A stretch of DNA of 64,000 nucleotides from Iris pallida (lineage: Eukaryota > Streptophyta > Magnoliopsida > Asparagales > Iridaceae). The stretch covers positions 5,024,197 through 5,088,196 of the forward strand of contig JANAVB010003999.1 in the NCBI GenBank assembly GCA_029216955.1. The letters run 5' to 3'. The position numbers and the translations under genes were made by a program. Below the pieces are notes generated by a model, which was given only the letters and a program-made list of their open reading frames with translations, was not told the DNA's origin and did not search any database. This document shows positions 1-10,980 of this stretch, in pieces (positions within the stretch are counted from its first letter, which is position 1; the number at the start of each line of letters is the position of its first letter).

Positions 1-563
1 CCTTGCGGTACTTGCTATTAGAGGTTTAACCTCTCTGGTTTTGCATGGCCAGATTTAGAGCCGGTTTTCGAGGACTCAGCTTACTTCCACCTCCAAGATG
101 GTCAATACTAGAGGGATGATCGCAGGAGGACTCGAGTGGGTTCCTTACTTCCCCGCTCATTTTGTTACTTACTTTATATTTTGTCGTTCGGCACCGACAT
201 ATTAGTCGGATTGTCTTGTACTTACTTTCACATAATTGTAATTAAGTCAGACTGTAGCTGATAACAATTGTGTATACTTTGCTCCATCATCTGGCTATGT
301 TTTGTAAAGCCAAATATCAAGAACATTTTGACTGAGCGTTTGGGACGCCTTACTGCTTTATCTTACATGTTCTCTATTTTTATTTCGTGTTTGAATGATT
401 GAGACAATAGATGTGAATTGACCATAGTGTGACTTTTATGTAGTATGCACCCCCTCGTCTTTTAGACAACATTGATCGTATTATACGGTATTCATCTACC
501 CGTAATACGTAGCTGGCTGAGTCATTCTCCCGCTCTCCAGTATTCTGGTTCTGGGATGTGACA
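1..563 (+). repeat. 5' LTR of gypsy A, 3' part only
   Basis: Corresponds to the last 563 bases of the 3' LTR at 8217-8779 and ends in GTGACA at 563. The first ~2.48 kb of this LTR, including the minisatellite block seen in the 3' copy, lie upstream of the window. Confidence 0.95.
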
Positions 564-572
564 AGGTTTTAG

Positions 573-590
573 TGGTAGCCCATGCAGGTC
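573..590 (+). promoter_or_regulatory. Possible decayed primer-binding site of gypsy A
   Basis: Ten bases after the LTR end there is TGGTA followed by GCCCATGC. The usual gypsy site complementary to initiator Met tRNA is TGGTATCAGAGC, seen intact in gypsy B at 53809. Only the first five bases agree here, so the site is either decayed or wrongly placed. Confidence 0.25.
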
Positions 591-762
591 TGATTTCAGA
601 CTTGTGGGGTGTTTTGATTTATAGGATGTCTCAATCACACATGTTCCCCCTTGATCTCATGATTCGTCATTCTCAACCCTAGCTTGACATTCCCGTATCC
701 TTCGGCTTTATTGATCTTTTCTGTCCGGTCGTTTGATTGTTCACTTGTCCCTTTTTAGGGGC

Positions 763-2162
763 ACTTCGTCCGCATCTATCAGAGCTGAACCACAGCAACA
801 AGGGTAACATGGACAACCTGACCAGGTTGGTCAGCAACAAGGGCCAGTACTACCCCAAGAGGCTATTCAAGAAGAAGTGATAGTGGAAGCAGCAGCTGGA
901 TCGCAGTATCCGGAGGTTCCACCACCACCAACAGTTCCACCTACCCCCGTGGAAGTGGACACACCGGCCCTTCTGGAGATCATGAAAGGGATGATGGCTA
1001 CTCAGCAACACCAGATATTAGCCCAGCAGCGCATGCATGCTCAGTTGCAGGAGCTGAACATACTACTCAACCAAGGGTTGCAGACAGCTTTCGAAAGAGG
1101 GGCAAGGCCAGATTCAGGAGCATCAGCCAGGTTTTGCAAGTACAACCCCCGCCGTTTTGAGGGCACGGAGGATGCCATCTCAGCAGATGCATGGTTTAAG
1201 GATATTGATGCCATTTTGGCAGCCGCTAAGGTGCCGGCAGAAGAACGTGTGGATCAGGTGAAGTTGTTACTTCATGATCTCGTACGAGATTGGTGGGAAT
1301 CAGAGGAAGTAGGCATCAGACGTCCTGTTGCTTGGAACAATTTTACTGTAAGGTTCAAGACGAAGTACTATGGAGTTGTGGCACAGTTTGAGCTACAACA
1401 AAAGTTTATCAACCTCAAGCAGGCCGACAAGACGGTAGATGCTTATGCAGCGGAGTTCTGCGGATTGAGCAGGTTCGTCCCAGAGATGGTAGCAACGGAG
1501 AGCCAGAGGGCTATGAGGTTCCAGCAAGGGTTTCATCTTGAGCTCTTACAATTGATAGAGGGACACAATTACCAGACTTTCGACGAAGTATTGACGGCAA
1601 CCCGAAGGCATGAGATCACCATTCAGAGGATCACGGCAAGGACTGGAGGTCAGAAGAGATCCTACAGTCAGATTAAAGGAGGAGGGGGAGCAGCGCCCCG
1701 AACAACAGCACCATCCCTTGGTATTTGTATTCACGACGTAGCAATACGAGGGCCAGCACCACCACCAAGGCAGCAGCAACATCAACAGAGGAAGAACCAG
1801 CAACCCCCGGCGAGCTGCACTTATTGTGGGAAGTAGGGCACACTAGAGATGTGTGTCGGACATTGAACGGATAGTGTTTGATATGTGGAAGCCCAGATCA
1901 ACGGGTTACCACCTGTCCCATGAATTCGAGGACAGGAGGACCAGTGCAACAATTTCCTGCTCTGCCAGCACCAGGGGCAGGCCAGTATCGAGGACCAGCG
2001 GTGGCAATGAGACCGTTGGCACAGCGCCCGTTCATGACACAGGCTCAGATATTTCAGCAGCAGGGACCGTCGATGCAGCAACACCAGCATAGACAACCCC
2101 AGCATCACCAAGGCAGGGGCCAGCAGCAGCACCAGGCTTGGCCGCAACATGGGAACCAATAA
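763..2162 (+). pseudogene. gag of gypsy A, broken
   Basis: Reading upstream from the open part at 877, the frame continues to about 763 across one TAA at 805 that fits a former CAA. The protein has a proline/glutamine-rich N-terminus, a retrotransposon gag domain (residues with the WW-x-FK and FINLKQ-type signatures of Ty3 gag around 1280-1430) and a CCHC zinc knuckle at 1816-1854. A one-base loss within the knuckle (about 1833-1836) changes frame and makes a TAG. A second knuckle follows at 1873-1914 with its histidine position changed to glutamine. TAG at 1869-1871 and TAA at 2160-2162 interrupt the Q-rich tail. No intact start codon is evident. Not expected to give a capsid protein. Confidence 0.85.
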
Positions 2163-2591
2163 GGAGGTCGAGGACAGGCATTCACTCTGTCCTTGGAAGA
2201 GGCATTAGCATCTGGAGATGTTGTGGCAGGTAACATTCTCGTCGCCTCATATCCCGCAGTAGCATTGTTTGATTCGGGAGCATCACACTCATTTATATCT
2301 GCACAATTTGTAACACGGCTAAGAATGGAATTCGAGGCATTGCCAGGGAGGTTAAATATACTCACTGGTAATGGGCTCGTAGGAGTTAGTAGAGTTATTC
2401 TAGCATGTAGCATTATAGTTTGTGGGCATTCCTTACCCGTCCGATTGATAGAATTTCCTGTTGGAAATTTTGACGTTATCTTATGCATGGACTGGCTGAA
2501 GGACAGTCATGCGATAATAGATTATCGTAGAGGGAGTATATCTTTTGATATTCCAGGCATGAAGCGGTTCACCTTAGTCAGCAGGGAGTAG
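2163..2591 (+). pseudogene. Aspartic protease region of gypsy A pol
   Basis: Continues in the same frame as the end of gag after the TAA at 2160. The pepsin-like retroviral protease motif is [12 protein letters not shown] at about 2268-2303 with the catalytic DSG, and the ILCMDWL segment near 2482 matches the flap-distal ILGMDWL motif common in plant gypsy proteases. The frame ends at 2591; the downstream RT frame is shifted by one base, so an indel lies at about 2560-2580. Confidence 0.85.
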
Positions 2592-4111
2592 TAACAGCAA
2601 TGGAAGAAGTCCAAGTTCCGAAGGTAGTTGATGAGTTTCTAGACGTATTTTTCGAAGAACTTCCAGGTCTACCACCGGTTAGAGATATTGAGTTCAGCAT
2701 AGAATTGGTACCTGGAACTAAACCGATATCAGATCGAGTTTACAGAATGACGGATTCAGAACAGGCCAAGGTATATCAGCACATAGAGGAACTGAAGGAG
2801 AAGAAGTTCATCCAAGCTAGTATATCACCATAGGCAGCACCAGTGGTACTTGTGGGGAAGAAGGATGGGTCATCTAGATTGTGCATCGATTACAGGAAGC
2901 TTAATGCGGCAACAGTAAAGAACAACTACCCACTACCCAGGATCGACGACTTGTTTGATCAGTTGAGCAGAGCTAGAGTTTTCTCCAAGATAGATCTTCG
3001 TTCAGGGTATCATCAAGTGAGGGTTCGGAAGGAGGATATTCCCAAGACAGCATTCAGGTTAAAGTATGGGCATTATGAATTCTTGGTAATGCCGTTTGGT
3101 TTGACCAATACTCCAGCAATATTTATGGATTTGATGAACCGCATCTTTATGCCGTACTTAGATCAGTTCGTCGTTGTGTTTTTCGACGACATTCTCGTAT
3201 ACTCTGCCAATGAAGAGGAGCATGATGACCACCTCAGGAAAGTGTTACAGGTTCTGAGAGAGAACCAGTTGTACGCCAAGCTCAGCAAATGTGAGTTTTG
3301 GACGGATCGAATTTCATTCTTGGGGCACATCGTATTAGGAACTGGAGTAGCAGTGGATCCCAAGAAGGTAGAAGCAGTAGAGAGTTGGCCAGTACCCAAG
3401 ACCGTAGCAGATGTACGAAGTTTCTTGGGATTGGCAGGATATTACAGGAGATTCGTAGCTGACTTTGCAAGACTTTCAGCACCTATGACCCGCTTGACAC
3501 GAAAGGATGTACCATTCGTCTGGTCGGCAGAATGTCAGACATCGTTTGAGAATCTGAAGCAGAAGTTGATATCAGCGCCTATTCTTACATTGCCAGTTGG
3601 ACCCGGAGGTTTTACTGTATATTGTGATGCGTCGGGTAAAGGACTTGGGTGCGTCCTCATGCAGCATGGGAAGGTAATATCGTATGCATCTAGGCAGCTT
3701 CGGGACCACGAGAAGAATTATCTAACTCATAACTTGGAGTTGGCGACGGTAGTATTTGCTTTGAAGCTATGGAGGCATTACTTATATGGTGATCGAGTGG
3801 ACATGTACACAGACCACAAAAGTCTGAAGTACATCTTTACTCAGAAGGAGCTGAACATGAGGCAGAGAAGATGGTTAGAGTTGATCAAGGATTATAGTGT
3901 AGAGCTTCAGTATCATCCAGGCAAGGCTAATGTAGTAGCAGACGCTCTTAGCAGGAGAGGTGGCACATTTATGTTAACAACACAGAGGCATATCTTAGAA
4001 GACCTTCAGGAGATGGGCATCGAAGTTATACTTCCTAGTGGTATAGGAGTTCTAACAAGTCTACAAGTTCAATCCGACTTGGTAGACAGGATCAAGGCAG
4101 CTCAGGCATAG
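2585..4111 (+). pseudogene. Reverse transcriptase and RNase H of gypsy A
   Basis: The segment opens with the usual linker [14 protein letters not shown], then RT proper. The conserved SPWGAPV step is broken by TAG at 2831-2833, which fits loss of the tryptophan by one G to A change. Then [16 protein letters not shown], the MPFGLTNTP motif and FFDDILVYS follow; the catalytic DD pair is kept, with F replacing the more common I (FIDD). RNase H at about 3620-3950 has the DASGKGLG start, the [19 protein letters not shown] helix and YTDHKSLKY. The frame ends at TAG 4109-4111, and integrase continues in the same frame. Confidence 0.9.
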
Positions 4112-5569
4112 GACCCAAGGATTCAGAAGCTTAGAGCAGAATGTGAGTCAGAACTCAGAAAGGAGATGCAAATTCATGAAGATGGTACCCTCAGGTTTGG
4201 GTCACGTCTATGTGTGCCTAGTGGAGATATCAGACAGGAGGTTATGACAGAAGCTCACAGTTCTCAGTATTCTATACACCCTGGAGGGACCAAGATGTAC
4301 CAAGATATCAAGAAGCACTTCTGGTGGAACGGAATGAAGAGGGAGATAGCTAGATTCGTTTTTCGTTGCTTGATATGTCAGCAAGTGAAGGCAGAACAGC
4401 AGAGGCCAGCTGGGTTATTACAACCGCTTCCTATTCCGGAATGGAAATGGGAACATATTACAATGGACTTTGTGACTGGTTTATCGAGGTCACCAAGTGG
4501 TAAAGATGTTATTTGGGTGATAGTAGATCGGCTTACAAAGGTGGCACACTTTCTTCCTTTCAGAGTAGGGCAATCTACAGAAAAGTTGGCAGAGTTGTAT
4601 ATACAACAGATAGTCAGGCAGCATAGAGTCCCTGTCAGTATTGTGTCAGACAGAGATACCCGTTTTACATCATATTTCTGGAAGAGCTTACATCATAGTC
4701 TGGGTACCAAGTTAAGATTTAGCACGGCTTACCATCCACAGACGGACGAGAAATCAGAAAGAACAATTCAGACTTTAGAGGATATGTTGCGAGCTTGCAC
4801 TCTGAATTTTGAAGGATCTTGGAAGAGCCACCTGCACTTAGTCGAATTCTCATACAACAACAGTTATCAAGCCAGTATCCAGATGGCACCATTTGAAGCA
4901 CTATATGGTAAGAAGTGTAGGTCGCCACTGGCATGGGATGATATCGGGGAGAGGAAGATGTTAGACCCGAAAATGATTGTCCAGACAGTTGAAGTGGTCA
5001 AGGGAGTTAGAGAGTGACTTCGATTTGCGCAGGATCAACATCGTCATTGGGCGAACCAGCATCGTAGGCCGCTAGAGTTTTCTGTTGGGGACCACGTGTT
5101 CTTGCGGATCTCACCTACCCGTGGGGTCATTAGATTTGGCGTTCGCGGAAAGTTGAGTCCGCGGTACGTGGGCCCATTTATTATCCTTGATAGGGAAGGC
5201 GATGTTGCTTATCGTTTGTCCCTTTCACCTTCGTTACGAGAGGTGCATGACGTGTTCCATGTATCTCAATTACGTAGGTATGTATCGGACCCAAGCCATA
5301 TCCTTGATCATTCTGAGCTGGTTGTTGGTATCAACCTGTCTTACGAGGAACAGCCTGTGTCTATTTTGGACCGAAGAGAGAAGATACTCAAGAACCGAAA
5401 AATTAGACTTGTCCGGGTTGCTTGGGGTCATCACTCTTTAGGGGAGTCAACGTGGGAACGTGAGGATGATATCCGATCACGGTATCCGCACATGTTTGAC
5501 TCACAAGGTATATCTCTTTCTGTATACCTTGATTGTCTTAACTCCTCATGCTCGTCACCTTATGAGTAG
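4112..5569 (+). pseudogene. Integrase and chromodomain of gypsy A
   Basis: The same frame as RT carries on past TAG 4109. The HHCC zinc region (H..H..CLIC) lies at about 4255-4390, and the DDE core runs from DFVTGLSRS (about 4467) through VSDRDTRF (about 4646) to the downstream glutamate. TGA at 5015-5017 (fits former CGA) separates the core from the C-terminal domain, which has the GDHVFLRISPTRGVIRFG signature and DVFHVSQLRRYV. After these, residues at about 5355-5460 (PVSILDRREKILKNR...GESTWE) form a chromodomain of the type used by chromoviruses to target heterochromatin. Only in-frame stops, no frameshift, break this part. Confidence 0.9.
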
Positions 5570-5722
5570 AATTGCTTGGTGTCGTCGATAGTTAAACATA
5601 GATATGTTACTTGCTATTGGCATTGTAGAATGATTGCTTACTAAATTGCTTATACTTAGAATAGTTTAGCTCCGATGTTTCTATCATGCTTGGATTTGAA
5701 ATTCCGAGGAAGAAATTTTTCT

Positions 5723-5736
5723 AAGGAGGGTAGAGA
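5723..5736 (+). promoter_or_regulatory. Polypurine tract of gypsy A
   Basis: AAGGAGGGTAGAGA lies directly before the TGTCAC start of the 3' LTR and follows a TTCCGAGGAAGAAATTTTTC stretch that is characteristic of this part of plant gypsy elements. It would prime plus-strand DNA synthesis. Confidence 0.75.
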
Positions 5737-8700
5737 TGTCACATCCCGTTCCCGGAATACGTATTCTAAATACATGTAATGCTGGAATGTATTTATTTAA
5801 TATTTATCATGTATTGTTCTGTATTTAAATCTCACTAATTTATGTTAATTAATTTCCTGTAATTTTATTTCTGTATTTTATTTTCTGCTTTTATACTCTG
5901 CTTTAGCTTTATTTTGGGTTCGGCTTGGATTGGTTTAATTATGTTGGTTCAACATGAACCCAACTCCCCACCTACCACCACTTCATTTAAAAGCCTCATC
6001 CCCTTTCTCTCTCTTCATTATTTTCTCTCATTACTCTTCTTCTTCCTCATAACTCCCCCACCAACCTAAGAGGGCTAGGCAAGTGCCAACTTGCTTCTTG
6101 ATGGATTCCTATTTTTGTTGTTCTATTGTCTTCCTCTCAAGATTCTTAGATACTTCAGTACTTAGCATTTTCAATTCCTATGGCTCATTTCATGTAGATC
6201 TAAGTTTAATTTATTTTCAAAATTTTTAGGTTTTGATCTAGTAACTTTGTTATTTTTCAAATTTTGATGGTTCCATATTGTAGGGAATTTGATTCTACCT
6301 AATTTTGACTATTGGAAGTCCTGATTTCGACTTATTTTGAGTGATTTATGGTCTTTTTGGTTCATGGGTTTTTCATGGCCATTAGAGGCTGGTTCGAGAA
6401 GATGAGCAGTACATGCTGTCCTGGCGCATGCTGTTGGATGGCAAAAAGCTGTTGCCATGCTGTTTGCTGGCGCATGCTGTCCTGGCGCATGCTATTTTTC
6501 GTGGCGCATGCTGTCCTGGCGCATGCTATTTTTTGTGGCGCATGCTGTTTGCTGGCAAAAAGCTGTTGCCATGTTGTTTGCTGGCGCATGCTGTTTCTGG
6601 CGCATGCTGTTTCTGGCGTATGCTGTTTCTGGCGCATGCTATTTCTGGCGCATGATGTTTCTTGCGCATGCTGTTTTCAGGCGCATGCTGTTTCTGGCGC
6701 ATGCTCTTTCCTGGTGCATGTTATTTCTGGTGCATGCTGTTTTCTGGCGCATGCTGTTTCTGGCACATGCTGTTTCCTGGCGCATGCTGTTTCTGGTGCA
6801 TGTTGTTTCTGGTGCATGCTGTTTTTCTAAAGCATGCTGTTTCTGGCGCATGCTATTTCCTGGCGCATGCTGTTTCTGGCGCATGCTGTTTTCCTGGCGC
6901 ATGTTGTTTCTAGCGCATGCTGTTTTCGGGCGCAAGCTGTTTCTGGCGCATGCTGTTTTCCTGGTGCATGATGTTTCTGACGCATGCTGTTTTCGGGCGC
7001 ATGCTGTTTCTGGCGCATGCTATTTCCTGGCGCATGCTGTTTCTGGTGCATGCTGTTTTCTGGCGCATGCTATTTTCTGGTGCATGCTGTTTTCTGGCGC
7101 ATGCTGTTTCCTGGCGCATGCTGTTTCCTGGCGCATGCTGTTTTTCGTGGCCGCATGACACTTCCTGGCCGCATGAGATCCTAACCACATATGCATTCTC
7201 AGCCGCATGAACTTCTATAATTTCTCGGCCGCATGAACTCTAGCCCATGATGCCTTTTGACTGATTCTTGTCCCAAATTAACATTGATTGATATTGATTG
7301 TGACCTTGACTAATAATTGATCATGCGTTCCTAGTTGGAACTAAGAGGCTGGCTAGTCGTCTTATTGAATTGAATGAATGAGACACGTTCATATTAATTA
7401 TGAACTATTGTAATCGATTGGCCGATCCCGAATATTTCCATACAGGCATATGCAGGCTTCAATTTATTTATTTCTCTACAAAAGCAACATGTGTACTTTA
7501 TGGTCAAGGCATGATTATTCCGTGGCTAGTTTTGATTATTGTAATACACTATGTAAGACCTACAACCTAACCGTACGGGTAACGTTGTAGAGATGTGCAT
7601 ATCGTACCCCGTACGAAAGTACTCATTCTGAATGACCATGATCCACGGTATGGGATTTCACTCAACATAGAGGCTATTAAGTTAAATAAAATGATGATTG
7701 CATGGAAAGAACGGATTCCCGAGTTCTTACATGGCAGCCCTCTTTGGGACTATTAAGTGCCGGACAGGCCGGCTGGTTCCCACAGATACTGCAATCTGCC
7801 AGGAAGCGGTATCTGCTTATATTATTTAATTGTACATGGTATACTAACGACGGACGTCCCACTGGGACTCGTCTAAATACATGATTGGCGCAATTGATTG
7901 ATTGGATAGACTAGCCTTGCTTGCACATAGTAAGAACTGAGGAATCCTTTATCGCATAATTCTAAGATAACTTGGAACCCACAATAGCAAGCCGTAGTAG
8001 TTGCATGGCCGTTTAAATTGATTTGGTTGTGTACTGTACCTACTTTGTTGACTAACTGAGATGATCAGAGTGTCGAGACATGACGGGCCAACTTCTGTCC
8101 TTGTTTGGTTGGGAGGTTGGTTCGAAGTGTCGTGACGTTATGTGAATCCCAGTAGCAAGCAGAGATCTATTATTATATTATCTTAGTTACTGGTTTAAAT
8201 TCCTCATATCGTGCTTCCTTGCGGTACTTGCTATTAAAGGTCTAACCTCTCTGGTTTTGCATGGCCAGATTTAGAGCCGGTTCCCGAGGACTCAGCTTAC
8301 TTCCACCTCCAAGATGGTCAATACTAGAGGGATGATCGCAGGAGGACTCGAGTGGATTCCTTACTTCCCCGCTCGTTTTGTTACTTACTTTATATTTTAC
8401 CGTTTGACACCGACATGTTAGTCGGATTGTCTTGTACTTACTTTCACATAATTGTAATTAAGTCAGACTGCAGCTGATAACAATTGTGTATACTTTGCTA
8501 CATCATCTGGCTATGTTTTGTAAAGCCAGATATCAAGAACATTTTGACTGAGCGTTTGGGACGCCTTACTGCTTTATCTTACATGTTCTCTATTTATGTT
8601 TCGTGTTTGAATGATTGAGACAATAGATGTGAATTGACCATAGTATGACTTTTATGTAGTATGCACCCCCTCGTCTTTTAGACAGCATTGATCGTATTAT

Positions 8701-8779
8701 ACGGTATTCATCTACCCGTTATACGTAGCTGGCTGAGTCATTCCCCCGCTCTCCAGTATTCTGGTTCTGGGACGTGACA
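5737..8779 (+). repeat. 3' LTR of gypsy A
   Basis: About 3,043 bases from TGTCACATCCCG to GGACGTGACA. Contains a CT-rich segment near 6000-6060, the minisatellite at 6413-7150, and unique-looking sequence afterwards. No gene is supported in it; the long ORFs over the minisatellite are products of the repeat. Confidence 0.93.
6413..7150 (+). repeat. Minisatellite in the LTR, unit about 16-18 bp
   Basis: About 40 imperfect copies of a unit like TGGCGCATGCTGTTTC, each holding the SphI palindrome GCATGC. Unit length swings between 16 and 18 bases because the T run and adjacent C vary. The first ~130 bases contain a longer, higher-order unit (with GGCAAAAAGCTGTTGCCATG) present twice, at about 6440 and 6550. 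ORFs are open on both strands through the array, which reflects the periodicity, not a protein. Confidence 0.9.
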
Positions 8780-9691
8780 AAAGATCAATGCGGTCACTAA
8801 GTTTAATCTTTAGTTTAAGTTTAAGTAACCAAAATTCACTTTAAAATTCTATGAGCACAAAAATATAAGCTCAAAAGATCTAAAATTCAATTCTTAGCAT
8901 TCTTAACATAACTTCAAGTCTACTAAAGTCAATTCTAAGTTCTAAGAAACTGACCAAAACAAAGATAAAAATAAAAATTAATAGTATAAATTATCGGTCG
9001 GTATTTATTCACCCCTACTACTCGACTGCTCTTCGTGATGGACTGTGCAGTCGTGCACACAACTTTCATGGCGGAGCTCGACAGGAGAGTTTGCGAGAAA
9101 ATTGCTGATGACATGGAGACGTTGGGTGAGGCTTCCGTCCGGCTGAATCTTCACAGGGAAGAAGAGGAGATATAGTTCGAGAATATCTCATGATACAAGG
9201 AATTAATATTTTGTATTTTTAGATTTAGTTTATCTTATGTTTAAGTTTTTACTTTTTTATCTATTGGATTTTGAATAGGTTTAATTGTGTTATCTATTTA
9301 TAATTTACTTATCTTTTAATTAGTTGATTATTTGTAACTTATTTAATTACTTTATTACTTATTAAGTATATTTAAGGGTTTTTCTTTTTAATTATATTTC
9401 TTGTTCATTTATTTAAATTCATAAATGTTATCTAGAAATGAATTTCAACTAAAACTAATTTGTTTGAAAAAAGAGAGGTGGTTTACATCCTTTCCAGTGT
9501 CATCGGTGTTCAGTCGTGTGTCATGTCCAGGATAAAATATTTCACATTTTCTATCTCTGACCTCCCTAGCATGGAGAGAATTTATGTATACATTCGCAAC
9601 TTTCAACTCTTGTTCAAAAGTAAAAGAGTTTTTCTTGGGGAGGACGGATTTTTTGAATTATGTCTCCTTTTATAAAACCAAAAGGAAGTAC
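8780..9691. other. Spacer between gypsy A and the MULE
   Basis: AT-rich DNA with no recognised gene apart from the small ORF at 9038-9175. No repeat family was recognised. Confidence 0.6.
9038..9175 (+). CDS. Small ORF of 45 codons, unknown
   Basis: ATG at 9038 to TAG at 9173. The product is acidic and helix-friendly (MAELDRRVCEKIADDMETL core, then RLNLHREEEEI). The stretch is GC-richer than its surroundings, which suggests a leftover exon of some gene, but I do not recognise it. No splice partner was found nearby. Confidence 0.25.
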   Translation: MDCAVVHTTFMAELDRRVCEKIADDMETLGEASVRLNLHREEEEI

Positions 9692-9700
9692 TTACAAAAA
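9692..9700 (+). repeat. Left target-site duplication of the MULE
   Basis: TTACAAAAA, identical to 13706-13714. Nine bases is the standard length for Mutator-superfamily insertion. Confidence 0.9.
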
Positions 9701-9793
9701 CAAAAATTTTCATATAGAGTAAAGAATTTTAACGAAATTGTAAAAAAAGTAACAAGATTGAGAAAATTTTAATTTGGGTAACAAAACTACATT
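9701..9793 (+). repeat. Left TIR of the MULE
   Basis: Pairs with the reverse complement of 13613-13705 over about 92 bases with a handful of mismatches. Confidence 0.92.
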
Positions 9794-9839
9794 TCCTATG
9801 ACGTGCTGGGGGGTTTCGGTACTGCACAAGAGTATGGTG

Positions 9840-10110
9840 GGCCAGGCACGCCATGAGGAATGGAGTGTCATGTGAGTGATGGAGTGGTGCTCCATGAGTA
9901 ATGGAGTGTCATGATGAGTAATGGGTGGCACGCCATGAGTGATGGAGTGTCATGAGTGGGTGTTCCATGGCTAATGGAGTGTGGAGTGTGGTTGGAGTGT
10001 GGAGTGTGGTTGGCTGAGAGTGTGATGGAGGGCTGGGTGGCACGCCATGAGTAATGGAGTGTCATGAGTGGTACTCCATGACTAATAGAGTGTGGAGAGT
10101 GTCGAGGGTC
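9840..10110 (+). repeat. Left subterminal repeat array of the MULE
   Basis: Variants of GGCACGCCATGAGTAATGGA and GTGTCATGAGTG alternate; the word CACGCCATGAG occurs at about 9849, 9930 and 10042. Its reverse complement is the core of the right array. Such arrays are candidate transposase-binding sites. Confidence 0.8.
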
Positions 10111-10254
10111 GTACACTAGTGGAGTGTCGTGTAGCCAACGGCTACAAACGGCTACATTACGGAGTGTCAGGATGTGCGAGCCACCATTGGTGGCGTGCTG
10201 ACACACCAACGGCTACCTGCAAACGGCTACATTTCAAATTCTCTTTCCTCCTCC

Positions 10255-10510
10255 TATTTATTGCAATGCTTAACTCTCTATCTACACAAACATATTACTC
10301 TTTCTCCTATCTCTCTCTACACAAACACATTACTCTTTCTCCTATCTCTCTCTCTCCCAGAAGCACTTCTCTGAAGCTTGGAAGCTCCAACTCCTCACAG
10401 AAGCTAGTATCTCCCTCTTACAAGCTTCAAAGTACTCATGAAAGCTAGTCTCTCCCTCTTACAAGCTTCCAACTCCTCACGAAAGCTAGTCTCTCCCTCT
10501 TACAAGTTCT
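10255..10510 (+). repeat. CT-rich tandem repeats before the transposase
   Basis: Two copies of an ACACAAACAYATTACTCTTT-type unit at about 10283 and 10319, then two to three copies of a unit with GAAGCTAGTCTCTCCCTCTT at about 10400-10505. It lies 45-300 bases upstream of the transposase ATG and is a likely leader/promoter part of that gene. Confidence 0.65.
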
Positions 10511-10554
10511 CGTTCTCTATTAGATAAAAATTATCAAAGTACTTTTTTTTTCTT

Positions 10555-10939
10555 ATGGATCATAATATTAAAATAGTATGCTCACATGGTGGTAGAGTAA
10601 ATGGGTTAACTTACGAAGGAGGTGACACCCAATTTTTTACAACTTATCGTCATATTACTTTAGAAAATTTACGCAATTTAATTTCAGCGTGTTTTTCTAT
10701 TAATTATGAATTTATTTTAAAGTCTGTTTTTGGTTCCACATGTTTATTAATAGATGGTGAAGAAGCATGGAATTTTATTCTTGAGATTAATTCGTAATCA
10801 CCTTATATTAGTTTTTATGTTACTCAAGTTTCATCATTTGTTAATAGAACTAATGATGAATTTGTTTGTAATTACCCACATGTTAACACAGGTGCTAGTT
10901 CTTCTTCTCAAACAATTCCTCCCTTACTAGATGAACATA

Positions 10940-10980
<41 letters not shown>

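Larger units (their letters stand above)
1..8779 (+). mobile_element. Ty3/gypsy LTR retrotransposon A (Tekay/Del-type chromovirus), 5' end outside window
   Basis: The first 563 bases match 8217-8779 almost base for base, so the window opens inside a 5' LTR and the full 3' LTR is 5737-8779 (about 3.0 kb, TGTCAC...GTGACA ends). The internal part of about 5.2 kb codes, in order, for gag with CCHC knuckle, aspartic protease, reverse transcriptase, RNase H, integrase and a C-terminal chromodomain, which is the order of Ty3/gypsy chromoviruses; LTR length and the chromodomain type suit the Tekay/Del clade. Every ORF is broken. By my count the shared LTR stretch differs at about 21 of 563 positions (3-4%), so the copy is not recent. 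The five bases after the 3' LTR are AAAGA; the matching 5' duplication lies outside the window. Confidence 0.95.

Noticed and set aside
1..563. Tandem gene duplication with 8217-8779
   Set aside because: The copies are LTRs of one element, shown by TG...CA ends, polypurine tract and gag-pol between them.
6413..7150. CRISPR-like array
   Set aside because: Units are contiguous with no unique spacers, and this is plant nuclear DNA.
6348..7210. Seven overlapping ORFs on both strands encoding cysteine/histidine-rich or ACARNSMRQ-type repeats
   Set aside because: They follow the minisatellite period in every frame; no domain, start context or codon bias supports a protein.
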